In this document: piece by piece, positions 1 through 7,319 of the stretch
Position numbering within the stretch: the first letter of the stretch is position 1
How the letters are laid out: the number at the start of each line of letters is the position of its first letter
Assembly: GCA_023256355.1 (NCBI GenBank)
Contig: JAGDXJ010000002.1
Coordinates: forward strand, 1 to 39,654
Reading direction: 5' to 3'
DNA: 39,654 bases
DNA from: Nitrososphaerales archaeon
GTDB lineage: Archaea; Thermoproteota; Nitrososphaeria; Conexivisphaerales; UBA164
Notes under the pieces: generated by a model
Told to the model about the DNA's origin: nothing
What the model saw: the letters and a program-made list of their open reading frames with translations, nothing else
Database searches by the model: none
Translations under genes and position numbers: made by a program

Positions 1-406
1 TGATGTATGCCGAACGATAGTTTGAAATCGTGTAAAAACCTATTTTCCCATGTAAACCTTTTTCGTTTGTATATTTTAACACAAGATCTGCTATGCTTTT
101 TATCTCTTGATCATCAAAAAGGTACTCAAAATCTATAAACCTGACGTTTCCTACCTTTTCAAGTCCTATTGTATGTCCCACGTTGAAAATAAGGTCTGCC
201 CCTGTTACGTTTGCCTTGTTTATCTGTAGATCGCACGATCCGTAGGAAGGATCGCCAGATATGAACGTCTTAACTCCTATTGATTCTAGCTTTGAAGCCA
301 AACTGAGTAAAACATCAACTATGCCATCAGGGCCAACTACGATGACAGACTTCGGCCTCTCCTTTTTTACTATTTCTTCTACCTTCTCCCAGTCTACGCG
401 AATCAA
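1..406 (-). CDS. dph2: Diphthamide synthase Dph2, N-terminal part (cut by window edge)
   Basis: Not in the ORF track because it runs off the left edge. Reading the minus strand from a TTG at 406, which overlaps the L10e stop as TTGA, gives about 135 residues starting LIRVDWEKVEEIVKKERPK. The motif SGDPSYGSCDL carries the first cysteine of the radical [4Fe-4S] cluster of the Dph1/Dph2 family, and FNVGHT matches the family HxGH segment with Asn in place of the first His. The enzyme transfers a 3-amino-3-carboxypropyl group from SAM to the target histidine of elongation factor 2. The remaining C-terminal two thirds, with the other cluster cysteines, lie outside the window. Translational coupling to rpl10e is implied by the overlap. 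Confidence 0.85.
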   Translation of the reverse strand, partial: MIRVDWEKVEEIVKKERPKSVIVVGPDGIVDVLLSLASKLESIGVKTFISGDPSYGSCDLQINKANVTGADLIFNVGHTIGLEKVGNVRFIDFEYLFDDQEIKSIADLVLKYTNEKGLHGKIGFYTISNYRSAYI

Positions 407-909
407 GATGAAGCCGGCTGTGCCTGAAGTATTTCCAGTCTAGTTTTCATCGGTAATTTAGACCTTGCTATTCTCATAGCCTCTTTTGCCTTGTCAAGGA
501 ACTCCTTTTTTACATATATCTCCAGCACTGAGTCCCCTGGTTCTATTCTGGCTGCAAGACCTACAGGCTTGCCAAATGCCCTTCTCATTCCTTCTGATAG
601 CCTGTCTGCGCCTGCAGTGGCTATCATCTTGTTTTCTCTCAAAATTACGTGAGGAAACGGAACAAGCCTAAGAAAGTAGTTATCTTCACCTATTTTTTCT
701 ATAACCTTGTTCGCGCCAACCCTGGCTGCTTCCAGCGCGTTCTGCCTGACCTGTACGCTCGATTCAGAAGTTAGCCTTAATACGTAGTCATAGCCGCTCG
801 TTAGCTTTCCCATTGTAAACTTCGCTATCCTTAAGCCTGGTATAGCGTCAATATATTCTCTTCTTACGTAAGGCATACCCTCTGGTCTTCGATAATTTCT
901 TCCTTTCAA
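403..909 (-). CDS. rpl10e: 50S ribosomal protein L10e (uL16 family)
   Basis: A 168-residue protein of normal family length. It begins MKGRNYRRPEGMPYVRREYI and contains the L10e/uL16 core ARVGANKVIEKIG followed by RLVPFPHVILRENKMIATAGADRL. This large-subunit protein sits near the peptidyl-transferase centre and the tRNA elbow. The start is TTG at 909; the family consensus MKGRNYR supports it. An A/T-rich TATA-like stretch (TTTTTAAATG) lies about 25-30 bases upstream. The stop overlaps the TTG start of dph2, so two translation-related genes appear coupled. Confidence 0.95.
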   Translation of the reverse strand: MKGRNYRRPEGMPYVRREYIDAIPGLRIAKFTMGKLTSGYDYVLRLTSESSVQVRQNALEAARVGANKVIEKIGEDNYFLRLVPFPHVILRENKMIATAGADRLSEGMRRAFGKPVGLAARIEPGDSVLEIYVKKEFLDKAKEAMRIARSKLPMKTRLEILQAQPASS

Positions 910-953
910 CTTAGCATACCTTTGTTAAGATACATTTAAAAACGTTTTGCGAA

Positions 954-1727
954 CTATGTTAGCAACGCTATAGGTGGTGTTTTTCTCTTGTGCTCGCTTG
1001 TCTTTACCAGCTCTAACACCCTTTCGCCGCTTTTTCCCCACTTTTTTATAAGCTCCTGCTCTGAAACTTTAACGTCTATGAGCTCGTAAAGTATTCTGTC
1101 TGCAACCTCGTACGTTATGCCTAGTTCTTCCTCAGCTGTCTGTCCTGGCCAAAGCCTTGGACTGCTCTCTTTTTTAGTTATGCTTTCAGGAAGCCCGTAA
1201 TGAACAGAAAGCTCCCTTACCTCTGTTTTGTATACGTCGCCTATGGGCAGTATGTCTACACCACCATCACCGTACTTGGTAAAATATCCCAGGTATATCT
1301 CGCTCTTATCGCCTGTGCCTATCACAATAGCATCGTTTGCGTTTGCAAAATAGTATAGTATGCTCATCCTGATCCTGGCCTTAAGGTTTCCCAATGCTTT
1401 TTTGTCCGTAAAATCAAAACCGGCTAAATATGAACTGATAATTCTGTCGATGTGCATCATACGATAGCTTATCCCGAGCCAGGAAGCAAGCGTTAAAGCG
1501 TCCCTTATATCCTCATAAGGCGTGGACGACGAGTCTGGCATTATGAGCCCAAGCACCTTTTCTTTGCCAAGAGAAATCGTAGCTAAATAGGCTGTAAGAG
1601 AAGAATCGATGCCGCCGCTAAGCCCTATGACGGCTTTTTTGTTCCTGACTTCCTCTCTTATAAACTCTGTAACTTTTTCCTTTATTCTTCCATATGATAT
1701 TCCCCTCAGGCTCGTTGTATATGACAT
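954..1727 (-). CDS. nadE: NAD synthetase, ammonia-dependent
   Basis: An N-type ATP pyrophosphatase of about 257 residues. The PP-loop is GLSGGIDSS near residue 40. GTGDKSEIYLGYFTKYGDGG and DILPIGDVYKTEV are the NaAD-binding and dimer-contact motifs of NadE, and SPRLWPGQTAEEELGI is the conserved C-terminal loop. It converts nicotinic acid adenine dinucleotide to NAD with ATP and ammonia. No glutaminase domain is present, so ammonia is the likely nitrogen donor. The track starts at a TTG (1742); I prefer the ATG at 1727 (MSYTTSLRG) because the upstream GAGG lies too close to the TTG, but both remain possible. Confidence 0.93.
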   Translation of the reverse strand: MSYTTSLRGISYGRIKEKVTEFIREEVRNKKAVIGLSGGIDSSLTAYLATISLGKEKVLGLIMPDSSSTPYEDIRDALTLASWLGISYRMMHIDRIISSYLAGFDFTDKKALGNLKARIRMSILYYFANANDAIVIGTGDKSEIYLGYFTKYGDGGVDILPIGDVYKTEVRELSVHYGLPESITKKESSPRLWPGQTAEEELGITYEVADRILYELIDVKVSEQELIKKWGKSGERVLELVKTSEHKRKTPPIALLT

Positions 1728-1836
1728 AAACTGAATAAACAAACCTCAGTAATTAAATTTTTTCAGTTTTTAGTGCATTTACCGTTATATTTTAGTTTTT
1801 GCCTTATCATATTATCTGATGTTAATGATAAAAACG

Positions 1837-2505
1837 TCATTGCAAAGAAGCTTCCTTTTTTGCGTCATTTAATATTTTTACGAGCATTTCCAGGGTAAGC
1901 TTCTTTGTAAAAGTGTTCTGAGGCGAAGGATGATAAGAACAGATTATGGTTAATGAATCAGCTTTAACTTTGCAGCCATGTGAAAACTTTTGAGCCTTAT
2001 CGGGTTTCTTCCCGAGCGATTCAAGTGTTTTCAGCGTCCACATATAAGCAAAAGATCCAAGAACCACAATAACTCGTGGGTTTATCATCTCGATTTCCCT
2101 TTTGAGAAATTTTTCACTGCACGTTCTGGCTTCCTCTGATGTAGGTTTGTTACCCGGTGGAGCACACTTTACGACAGCAGTTATGTAGGCATGATCTACC
2201 CTAAGCCCATCATTTATGTTGACAGAAAACGGCTTGTTTGAATAACCAGCCCTGTAAAGGGCTTCAAAAAGAAAATCTCCAGATCTGTCGCCAGTAAAAA
2301 CTCTCCCGGTCCTGTTACCGCCCTGAGCGCTTGGCGCCAATCCTATTATCATTATTTTAGAACGCGGGTTGCCAAAGCCTGGGACAGGCTTTTTCCAGTA
2401 ACCGTTTAATGCTTCTTTTACTTCAGGGACAGATTCCCTGTAATTTACAAGCCTTGGACAGGCCTTACATGAGATGATTTCATCATAAAAAATAGATTCT
2501 GCCAA
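1837..2505 (-). CDS. Uracil-DNA glycosylase, family V (UdgB type)
   Basis: Motif 1 is GLAPSAQGGNRTGRVFTGDRSG, the signature that separates family V (UDGb) from family IV. Motif 2 is SYHPSPQNTFTKKLT. Cysteines CKACPRL at the N-terminus and the pair in CAPPG...TCSEKF fit the [4Fe-4S] cluster of thermophilic UDGs. The enzyme removes uracil, and in this family other deaminated bases, from DNA to begin base excision repair. The ORF is open to an ATG at 2535, overlapping ftsY by 28 bases. I chose the TTG at 2505, two bases after the ftsY stop, because it gives the short lead normally seen before the CxxCPR motif. Endonuclease III at 8.3 kb belongs to the same repair pathway. Confidence 0.88.
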   Translation of the reverse strand: MAESIFYDEIISCKACPRLVNYRESVPEVKEALNGYWKKPVPGFGNPRSKIMIIGLAPSAQGGNRTGRVFTGDRSGDFLFEALYRAGYSNKPFSVNINDGLRVDHAYITAVVKCAPPGNKPTSEEARTCSEKFLKREIEMINPRVIVVLGSFAYMWTLKTLESLGKKPDKAQKFSHGCKVKADSLTIICSYHPSPQNTFTKKLTLEMLVKILNDAKKEASLQ

Positions 2506-2507
2506 TT

Positions 2508-3392
2508 TTAACCCAACAACCTTTCTACAACCCATGAAGGCTTAAAAGGCGTCAGGTCTTCATAGCTCTGCCCTGTGCCAAGGTACATTATGGGTTTCTT
2601 GGTATAAAAAGCGAGGTTCAGTATAGAACCCCCTTTTACTTCAGCATCAACCTTTGTGACTATTGAGTGAGAAAACCCAGGAGTTTGAAGGAACGCCGTT
2701 GCCTGGTTTATCATGTCATACCCGGCCAGCGCATCACCAACAAAAATGTTAAGGTCTGACTTCACAACGTTTACCAGCTTTGTCAATTCATTAAGCAGGG
2801 ACTCATTGGTCTGCATCCTTCCAGCTGTGTCTATAAGAAGGATGTCATGGCCGTTTGAGGTTGCATATTCATAAGCTTCTCTTGAAAGAGCTGCAGGGTC
2901 AACGCCATATTTTTTTGAAAATACTTCTACCCCTATTCTAGACCCATGTTCAGCTAGCTGCTCTATCGCCCCTGTTCTGTAAGTGTCTGCCGCAACCATC
3001 AGCGGCCTGTACTTCAGCTTTTTAAGCGAATAAGCAACTTTTGCCACAGTCGTAGTCTTCCCGGTACCGTTAATCCCCAGAAAAACGGTTACAAATGGCT
3101 TCTTTACAGCTTTTCTGTAGATATCTGGCAGCGTTTCAGTATCCTGAAAAATCTGAATTATTGTCCTTGATAGAAGTTCCCTTATAGTTTCCTGCTTGGT
3201 ACCGTTGGCTTTTATGCTCTTTACTTCTTCTATAAGCTTGCTTTTAAAATAATCTATTACGTCAACAGATACATCTGCTTCTATAAAATCAATCTCCCTT
3301 TCTTTAAAAAATTCTTCTATATCTTTCTCGGTTATCTTGCCCGTTACGCTCGAAATAAAATCAGAAAAAACTTTTTTCAGCTTATCGAACAT
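2508..3392 (-). CDS. ftsY: Signal recognition particle receptor FtsY
   Basis: A 294-residue SRP GTPase with a short N-terminal helical domain followed by the NG domain. G1 is GINGTGKTTT, G2/G3 are DTYRTGA and DTAGRM, and G4 is TKVDAEVKGG. The final residues WVVERLLG are typical of the FtsY C-terminus. It docks ribosome-SRP complexes at the membrane through GTP-dependent pairing with SRP54. The acidic A domain of bacterial FtsY is missing, as is usual in archaea. The start overlaps the prefoldin alpha stop by 11 bases. The prefoldin alpha-ftsY order is a familiar archaeal arrangement. Confidence 0.96.
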   Translation of the reverse strand: MFDKLKKVFSDFISSVTGKITEKDIEEFFKEREIDFIEADVSVDVIDYFKSKLIEEVKSIKANGTKQETIRELLSRTIIQIFQDTETLPDIYRKAVKKPFVTVFLGINGTGKTTTVAKVAYSLKKLKYRPLMVAADTYRTGAIEQLAEHGSRIGVEVFSKKYGVDPAALSREAYEYATSNGHDILLIDTAGRMQTNESLLNELTKLVNVVKSDLNIFVGDALAGYDMINQATAFLQTPGFSHSIVTKVDAEVKGGSILNLAFYTKKPIMYLGTGQSYEDLTPFKPSWVVERLLG

Positions 3393-3816
3393 TTTGAGAT
3401 CTCTTTAATAGCTCGTTTAGCTCATACCTTGCCTCTTCGAGCTTGTCTTCCACTGTTTTCTTGTCCTGCTGGGCGCTCGATAAAGCTTTTTCCAGTTCCC
3501 CTATCCTTTCCTTTAAAAAGTTCAAAGCGTCATCTTTTTTCTTGACCATCAGAACCCCTCCGCCAACCTTTAACATTATCTTGCTTGAAGAATCAGCCTT
3601 TGTTTTTAGCAAAACATCGCCGCCCAGAGGAACTACGATTTCTGCTTCTTTGCCCTCAGGAAGGGTTTCTATTGCAGCCTGCGCCGCCTTAGTCTCTTCA
3701 ATCGCCTGACCGATTAGGTAAATCCTTGATATTATGCTTTCATAGTAATTTTCCAAAACCTGTATAGCATTAGCAAGCTCGTTAATTCTGTTTTCAACAT
3801 CAGATTGACTCTGCAA
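3382..3816 (-). CDS. pfdA: Prefoldin alpha subunit (GimC alpha)
   Basis: A 144-residue coiled-coil protein. Two long helices (about residues 1-50 and 95-140) flank a beta-hairpin region around EAEIVVPLGGDVLLKTKADSS, the prefoldin alpha fold. Two alpha and four beta subunits form the jellyfish-shaped cytosolic chaperone that hands unfolded proteins to the thermosome. The start is TTG at 3816 (MQSQSDVENRINELA), with no better ATG downstream. It overlaps ftsY by 11 bases and probably shares its transcript. Confidence 0.92.
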   Translation of the reverse strand: MQSQSDVENRINELANAIQVLENYYESIISRIYLIGQAIEETKAAQAAIETLPEGKEAEIVVPLGGDVLLKTKADSSSKIMLKVGGGVLMVKKKDDALNFLKERIGELEKALSSAQQDKKTVEDKLEEARYELNELLKRSQNVR

Positions 3817-3872
3817 TTTATGTTAACACCATTAAATTCTTGGTTAATTAACTTATTTATCTTTTTGTTTCG

Positions 3873-4847
3873 CTAAAGGCCAACCATTTCTTTCAGAACA
3901 GACTTAAAGCTCGATATGAGCCTTTTTGATTCTGCATCTGAGTTTCCGACATAAATTCCAAACCCATTAAGGAAGGACTCCACAACGCTGTTTACTGTAA
4001 ACATCTGAATATAATTATGATAATATGTTACTGTTCTTTTGGGAGGAAGTAGGTGAAAGACTATGGCGTAGTCGCTTTTTGAAACGTCGTAAAGGGTCTT
4101 TGAAACTGTGAGCAGCAGAAAGGCAAGGTCCTGCAGCTCTTTTTGCGTGAGCTTTGTTATAGGTTTATAATGCGTAGTGCTGGTGATCCTTATCTCGTTG
4201 ATCCGCGAAGGGGACCACGGGTAGTAAGCTATCCAGTTTTCATTGCTGTATATCAGCTTTGAACCTGATTCTTCAGCCTTTATTACTTCACATAATGGGC
4301 ATGAGTTTTTTTCTTCAAAAGCCTTCATGAACCTGTTCATCTCTTCGTTTATGGTTTTTGGAACAAAAGGCAACCCTATTACGTCAAAATGAGGGTGCCC
4401 CTCCATGTCCTGGCCCTTCGCAGACAGCATTGTAACGCCTATGTATATAACGCGGTTCAGATCAGCCAGCTTTTTATAAGTTTCCTGAATAGCGTACAGC
4501 GCTTCGTATATTTGATCTTTAGAAAGCTCGTGAAACGGCACATGTTCCTTGCCTATGAAAATGGCGTAATGCTTTCCTTTAGCCGGTTCGCTTTTGTATG
4601 GCCAGTCGTTCCATTCTCCTGTATATTTATCATCAACCAGCGGCAACGGATGTTCCCCGACCAGAACGTCCCAGCTTTCTATATCGTCTTTCTTTATCCT
4701 GAGAAAGCTTGACCTGTTTACGCTCTCCTTTGATATAGAAAAAATGGAACTAAATTCATTATTACAAACAGGACACCTTATAGGAAAATTAGCATCCCAT
4801 TGTATGTGGGAAACGCCTGTTATGTTATCGTACCTTATTTGTGGCAT
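3873..4847 (-). CDS. GalT-like HIT-superfamily nucleotidyltransferase, divergent
   Basis: A 324-residue protein resembling galactose-1-phosphate uridylyltransferase in layout. An early CPVC pair and a central CPLC pair are likely zinc ligands. A central GHPHFDVIGLP corresponds to the HPHxQ active-site motif of GalT. The Gln after the HPH is not present (HPHFD), so the exact substrate is uncertain. The C-terminal half, with YYHNYIQMF and NGFGIYVG, matches the second HIT-like repeat. Family enzymes move a nucleotidyl group through a covalent histidine intermediate. The start is ATG at 4847. The gene lies 19 bases downstream of gpmA, so a joint role in sugar-phosphate metabolism is possible but not shown. 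Confidence 0.7.
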   Translation of the reverse strand: MPQIRYDNITGVSHIQWDANFPIRCPVCNNEFSSIFSISKESVNRSSFLRIKKDDIESWDVLVGEHPLPLVDDKYTGEWNDWPYKSEPAKGKHYAIFIGKEHVPFHELSKDQIYEALYAIQETYKKLADLNRVIYIGVTMLSAKGQDMEGHPHFDVIGLPFVPKTINEEMNRFMKAFEEKNSCPLCEVIKAEESGSKLIYSNENWIAYYPWSPSRINEIRITSTTHYKPITKLTQKELQDLAFLLLTVSKTLYDVSKSDYAIVFHLLPPKRTVTYYHNYIQMFTVNSVVESFLNGFGIYVGNSDAESKRLISSFKSVLKEMVGL

Positions 4848-4866
4848 CGTTACTATCTAAAAATCA

Positions 4867-5493
4867 CTACAATAAAAGTTTTTTAAGCTCATACTTCTTT
4901 ATGACGCCGCCTTTATCGTTTATTTCATAAACTATCGGAACTCCTGTTGGAATCTCAACGTTTATTATGTCGTTTGGTGAAATGTTCTCCAGATACATCA
5001 CAATTGACCTAAGGCTGTTTCCGTGCGCTACTACAAGAACGTTCTTTTTATAATAAATTAGGTCCAGCATGACGGTGTTCTTGAAAAAAGGCACAGTTCT
5101 CTTCTGAGTGTCTTCAAGGCTCTCCCCTCCAGGGGGCTTAACGTCATAGCTTCTCCTCCAGAGCTTTACCTGATCCTCTCCATAGATTCTTGCTGTTTCT
5201 GCTTTGTTCAGCCCCTGAAGGTCACCGTAATGCCTCTCGTTAAGGTGATAATCTTTTATAACAGGCACGTTGTCCCCGATTTCCTTCAGTATTATTTCGA
5301 GAGTCTCTATAGCTCTGGAAAGCTGGCTTGTGTAGGCTACGCTGAGCTTTATACCGCTTTCCTTTATGAGTTCGCCTGCACTTTTAGCTTCCTGTCTTCC
5401 TTTTTCAGTTAGCGGAACGTCAACCCAGCCAGTGAACCTGTTTTCCATATTCCATAAAGACTCCCCGTGCCTAACAAGTATCAAATAAACCAT
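4867..5493 (-). CDS. gpmA: 2,3-bisphosphoglycerate-dependent phosphoglycerate mutase
   Basis: A 208-residue histidine phosphatase-superfamily enzyme. LVRHGESLWN contains the phospho-histidine. NRFTGWVDVPLTEKG, LNERHYGDLQGLNK and KPPGGESLEDT are GpmA-specific signatures, and VVAHGNSLRS holds the second catalytic His. It interconverts 3- and 2-phosphoglycerate in glycolysis and gluconeogenesis. Many archaea use only the cofactor-independent enzyme, so a cofactor-dependent form is notable. The start is ATG at 5493. The decayed TnpB region lies directly upstream. Confidence 0.94.
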   Translation of the reverse strand: MVYLILVRHGESLWNMENRFTGWVDVPLTEKGRQEAKSAGELIKESGIKLSVAYTSQLSRAIETLEIILKEIGDNVPVIKDYHLNERHYGDLQGLNKAETARIYGEDQVKLWRRSYDVKPPGGESLEDTQKRTVPFFKNTVMLDLIYYKKNVLVVAHGNSLRSIVMYLENISPNDIINVEIPTGVPIVYEINDKGGVIKKYELKKLLL

Positions 5494-5602
5494 GCAAAGG
5501 TTTTAATTGATCAGAAAATAAACTTTTTTCTAAAAGCCATGAAAAGAATTTAAACGATGCAAACTTTAGAGCTGACCTTCTTACTATCCTGATACAATCA
5601 TT

Positions 5603-5644
5603 GTGAACTACCCTTACCTTGCGGTCATGGCTTCCCGGTTCATC
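5603..5644 (-). ncRNA. Omega-RNA-like 3' module of a decayed IS200/IS605-type element (copy 1)
   Basis: On the minus strand a 42-base block starts GATGAACCGGG and ends GGGTAGTTCAC. It contains ACC-GCAA-GGT, a stem capped by a GNRA tetraloop, and an outer TGAAC/GTTCA pairing. A block of identical length and 69 percent identity by my count (29 of 42, 11 of 13 differences being transitions) lies at 23929-23970. It follows a TnpB zinc-ribbon remnant, where the omega-RNA and right end of these elements are expected. The RNA identity is inferred from position and structure. Confidence 0.5.
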
Positions 5645-5679
5645 GGCACGCTTTAACATGAGGAATGCTTTGTATTCAA

Positions 5680-5960
5680 TCATGTTATTGCAAGATCATC
5701 CTCGAACGTCTTATCTGCGTTCCACAGGCAGAGCCCCTTATCCTTTATCACCAGAGCTGACGCAACATCCCCGTCAAACAAGGAACTGCACGAGGGGCAC
5801 GTGAATTCCTGATCTGACAGCTTCTTGACCACATTACCGCACACCGGACATACCCCTGCTGTCTTAACAACCTGTCAACTTCGATCGGAGTGCTAGCTTT
5901 CCTCTTCAAGACATCGCGGATTCCCTTAGATCTGCAAAGGAAATGGGACTTTCGCCCCAT
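5680..5960 (-). pseudogene. TnpB (IS200/IS605 OrfB) C-terminal remnant, frameshifted
   Basis: The minus-strand frame open from 5874 to the TGA at 5680 reads VCPVCGNVVKKLSDQEFTC followed by PSCSSLFDGDVASALVI. This is the four-cysteine zinc ribbon and DxDxA segment at the C-terminus of TnpB RNA-guided nucleases. A stop sits just upstream in this frame, and the upstream part (STPIEVDR) continues in another frame, so a frameshift is present. Nothing remains of the RuvC core or of a TnpA. At its upstream edge (5941-5962) is a GGGGCGAAAGTCCC hairpin also found near 24190. The ORF-track entries here (5471-5683, 5619-5804, 5748-5960) are pieces of this decayed region, not genes. Confidence 0.65.
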
Positions 5961-5962
5961 TT
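5941..5962 (-). repeat. GGGGC-GAAA-GTCCC hairpin, copy 1
   Basis: On the minus strand ATGGGGCGAAAGTCCCAT forms a hairpin with a GAAA loop. A near-identical hairpin is at 24177-24200, also upstream of a GNRA module on the same strand. I read both as internal parts of related decayed transposons. Confidence 0.5.
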
Positions 5963-6022
5963 GACCCCTGAAAAGTTAAACATTTAAAAAGAGTTTTTAA
6001 ACTCAGAAAAAAAGGTTATTGT

Positions 6023-6643
6023 ATGGTCTTAACTGTATTCTTTGTCAGACACGGACATGCAGAAAACAACAGAGACGGTTTATTTCCCAACGACCTCAAA
6101 AACGATTACAAGCTTACAGAAAAAGGTGTAGAGCAGGCCAAACAGGCAGCTGAATTTTTACTGGATTCAAAGGCCGAAGCAATATTTTCAAGCCCAGTAT
6201 ACAGAGCTTACCAGACAGCAAAGATAATAGGAGAAAAGCTTTCCCTCGAAGTTATGAAAGACGAAAGACTGAGAGAAGTCGAGCTTGGAAACCTTCGAAA
6301 CAGACCCACGAAGGAAATATTTGAAAATGACCCTGACTGGTTCATGGAGTACTTTAACTCAGAAACTGTATATGGACTGGAAAAGTATCAGAAGATTAGG
6401 GAAAGGATGCTGGATTTTGTAAAGAACACTTTTGAACAAGGTTACACAAAAGTCATAGCAGTCAGCCACCTGGAACCGATAAGGGCTCTTCTGACTCTTC
6501 CGCTTAATGTTAACGGAAGAGAAGTCAGGAAGATAGAGATACACAATGCATCAATAAGCACGATGAGGTTTGAGGATCCCGATTTAAAAGAAATACGAAT
6601 ACTTTCAGTAGACTGCGTCCCTTTTAACCGCTTTTTTGCTTGA
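6023..6643 (+). CDS. Histidine phosphatase family protein
   Basis: A 206-residue protein with FFVRHGHAENN (phospho-acceptor His), an arginine motif in FSSPVYRAYQTAKI, ERLREVELGNL (acid residue) and AVSHLEPIRALL (second His). It lacks the GpmA insert and the FTGW motif of the neighbouring mutase, so it is more likely a broad-specificity or alpha-ribazole-type phosphatase. The substrate cannot be named. The start is ATG at 6023, preceded by GAGTTTTTAAACTC near 5990, which could serve as a TATA region. It starts the plus-strand run that leads to the Ubl-E1 cluster. Confidence 0.85.
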   Translation: MVLTVFFVRHGHAENNRDGLFPNDLKNDYKLTEKGVEQAKQAAEFLLDSKAEAIFSSPVYRAYQTAKIIGEKLSLEVMKDERLREVELGNLRNRPTKEIFENDPDWFMEYFNSETVYGLEKYQKIRERMLDFVKNTFEQGYTKVIAVSHLEPIRALLTLPLNVNGREVRKIEIHNASISTMRFEDPDLKEIRILSVDCVPFNRFFA

Positions 6644-6693
6644 TGTCAATAACTTCAGCAAAAAATAAAAACGACTAAAACGGTAAAACGTTT

Positions 6694-6948
6694 ATGAAAC
6701 TGGTCCTGTACGGGAGCCTTTCGCGTAAGCTTGGAAAAGAACTGAACATTGAGGTAAATGGACAAAAAAGCCTGAAGGAAATACTTGAAGAGCTTTCCAC
6801 AAAAGAACCCGATTTAAAACCAGACAATCCGAACATTCTGGTTTTTGTAAACGATGCCGAAGCATCCCTAGTAGGGGGTCTTGCTTACAGGCCTAAGAAT
6901 GAAGATAAAGTGCTTGTGTTACCTGTTGCGCATGGCGGTCGTGATTGA
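6694..6948 (+). CDS. Ubiquitin-like / MoaD-ThiS family protein with a residual C-terminal tail
   Basis: An 84-residue beta-grasp protein: MKLVLYGSLSRKLGKEL at the start, a central NPNILVFVNDAEA strand, and EDKVLVLPVAHGGRD at the end. MoaD, Urm1 and SAMP proteins end in exposed Gly-Gly for adenylation by an E1-like enzyme. Here the di-glycine is followed by Arg-Asp, so removal of two residues would be needed. Roles in the family are sulfur transfer to molybdopterin or tRNA thiouridine, or protein tagging. An E1-like gene lies 370 bases downstream. The stop overlaps the TTG start of cgi121 (TTGA). Confidence 0.85.
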   Translation: MKLVLYGSLSRKLGKELNIEVNGQKSLKEILEELSTKEPDLKPDNPNILVFVNDAEASLVGGLAYRPKNEDKVLVLPVAHGGRD

Positions 6949-7280
6949 GGCTGTTGATTGATAAGGAACCAGATGGACCAGTTATTTTCAGGGTTAACCT
7001 GAAGGCTGGATGCATTAAGAAACCCGGCGTTCTTTACCTGGTAGCTTTACAGACGATCTTTGCAATAAAGAAAGGTGAGCTTCTTGCCAAAAAGCCTGAG
7101 ATAGATTTTCTTATGAGGCTGGCAAGAACAGATCAGATTTTTCTGGCCAAAAAAATCTGCGACGGATCAGATCACACTGTTTACATAATAGAGGGCGATG
7201 ATAAAAACGTCGAAAAAATATCTGAAGACGATATAAATGAGGCAGAGCTTTCTGCTCTTGTAAGTGCTGAAAAAAGTTAA
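6945..7280 (+). CDS. cgi121: KEOPS complex subunit Cgi121 (TPRKB-like)
   Basis: A 111-residue protein with the Cgi121 pattern: a beta strand, then YLVALQTIFAIKKGELLAKKPEIDFLMRLARTDQIFLAKKI, corresponding to the family segment around the ExxLxxxxxxQI core. Cgi121 binds Bud32 and helps recruit tRNA in KEOPS, which makes t6A37 on ANN-decoding tRNAs. It is shorter than most family members. The start is TTG at 6945, overlapping the Ubl stop. Recognition rests on pattern rather than catalytic residues, since the family has none. No other KEOPS gene is in the window. Confidence 0.65.
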   Translation: MRLLIDKEPDGPVIFRVNLKAGCIKKPGVLYLVALQTIFAIKKGELLAKKPEIDFLMRLARTDQIFLAKKICDGSDHTVYIIEGDDKNVEKISEDDINEAELSALVSAEKS

Positions 7281-7319
7281 AAACGTTTATGTAAACAACA
7301 GTATTGTTTATACAACAGA

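Noticed and set aside
5471-5960. Three ORFs between gpmA and the histidine phosphatase
   Set aside because: Reading all minus-strand frames shows a frameshifted TnpB zinc ribbon; the individual ORFs are fragments in wrong or partial frames.
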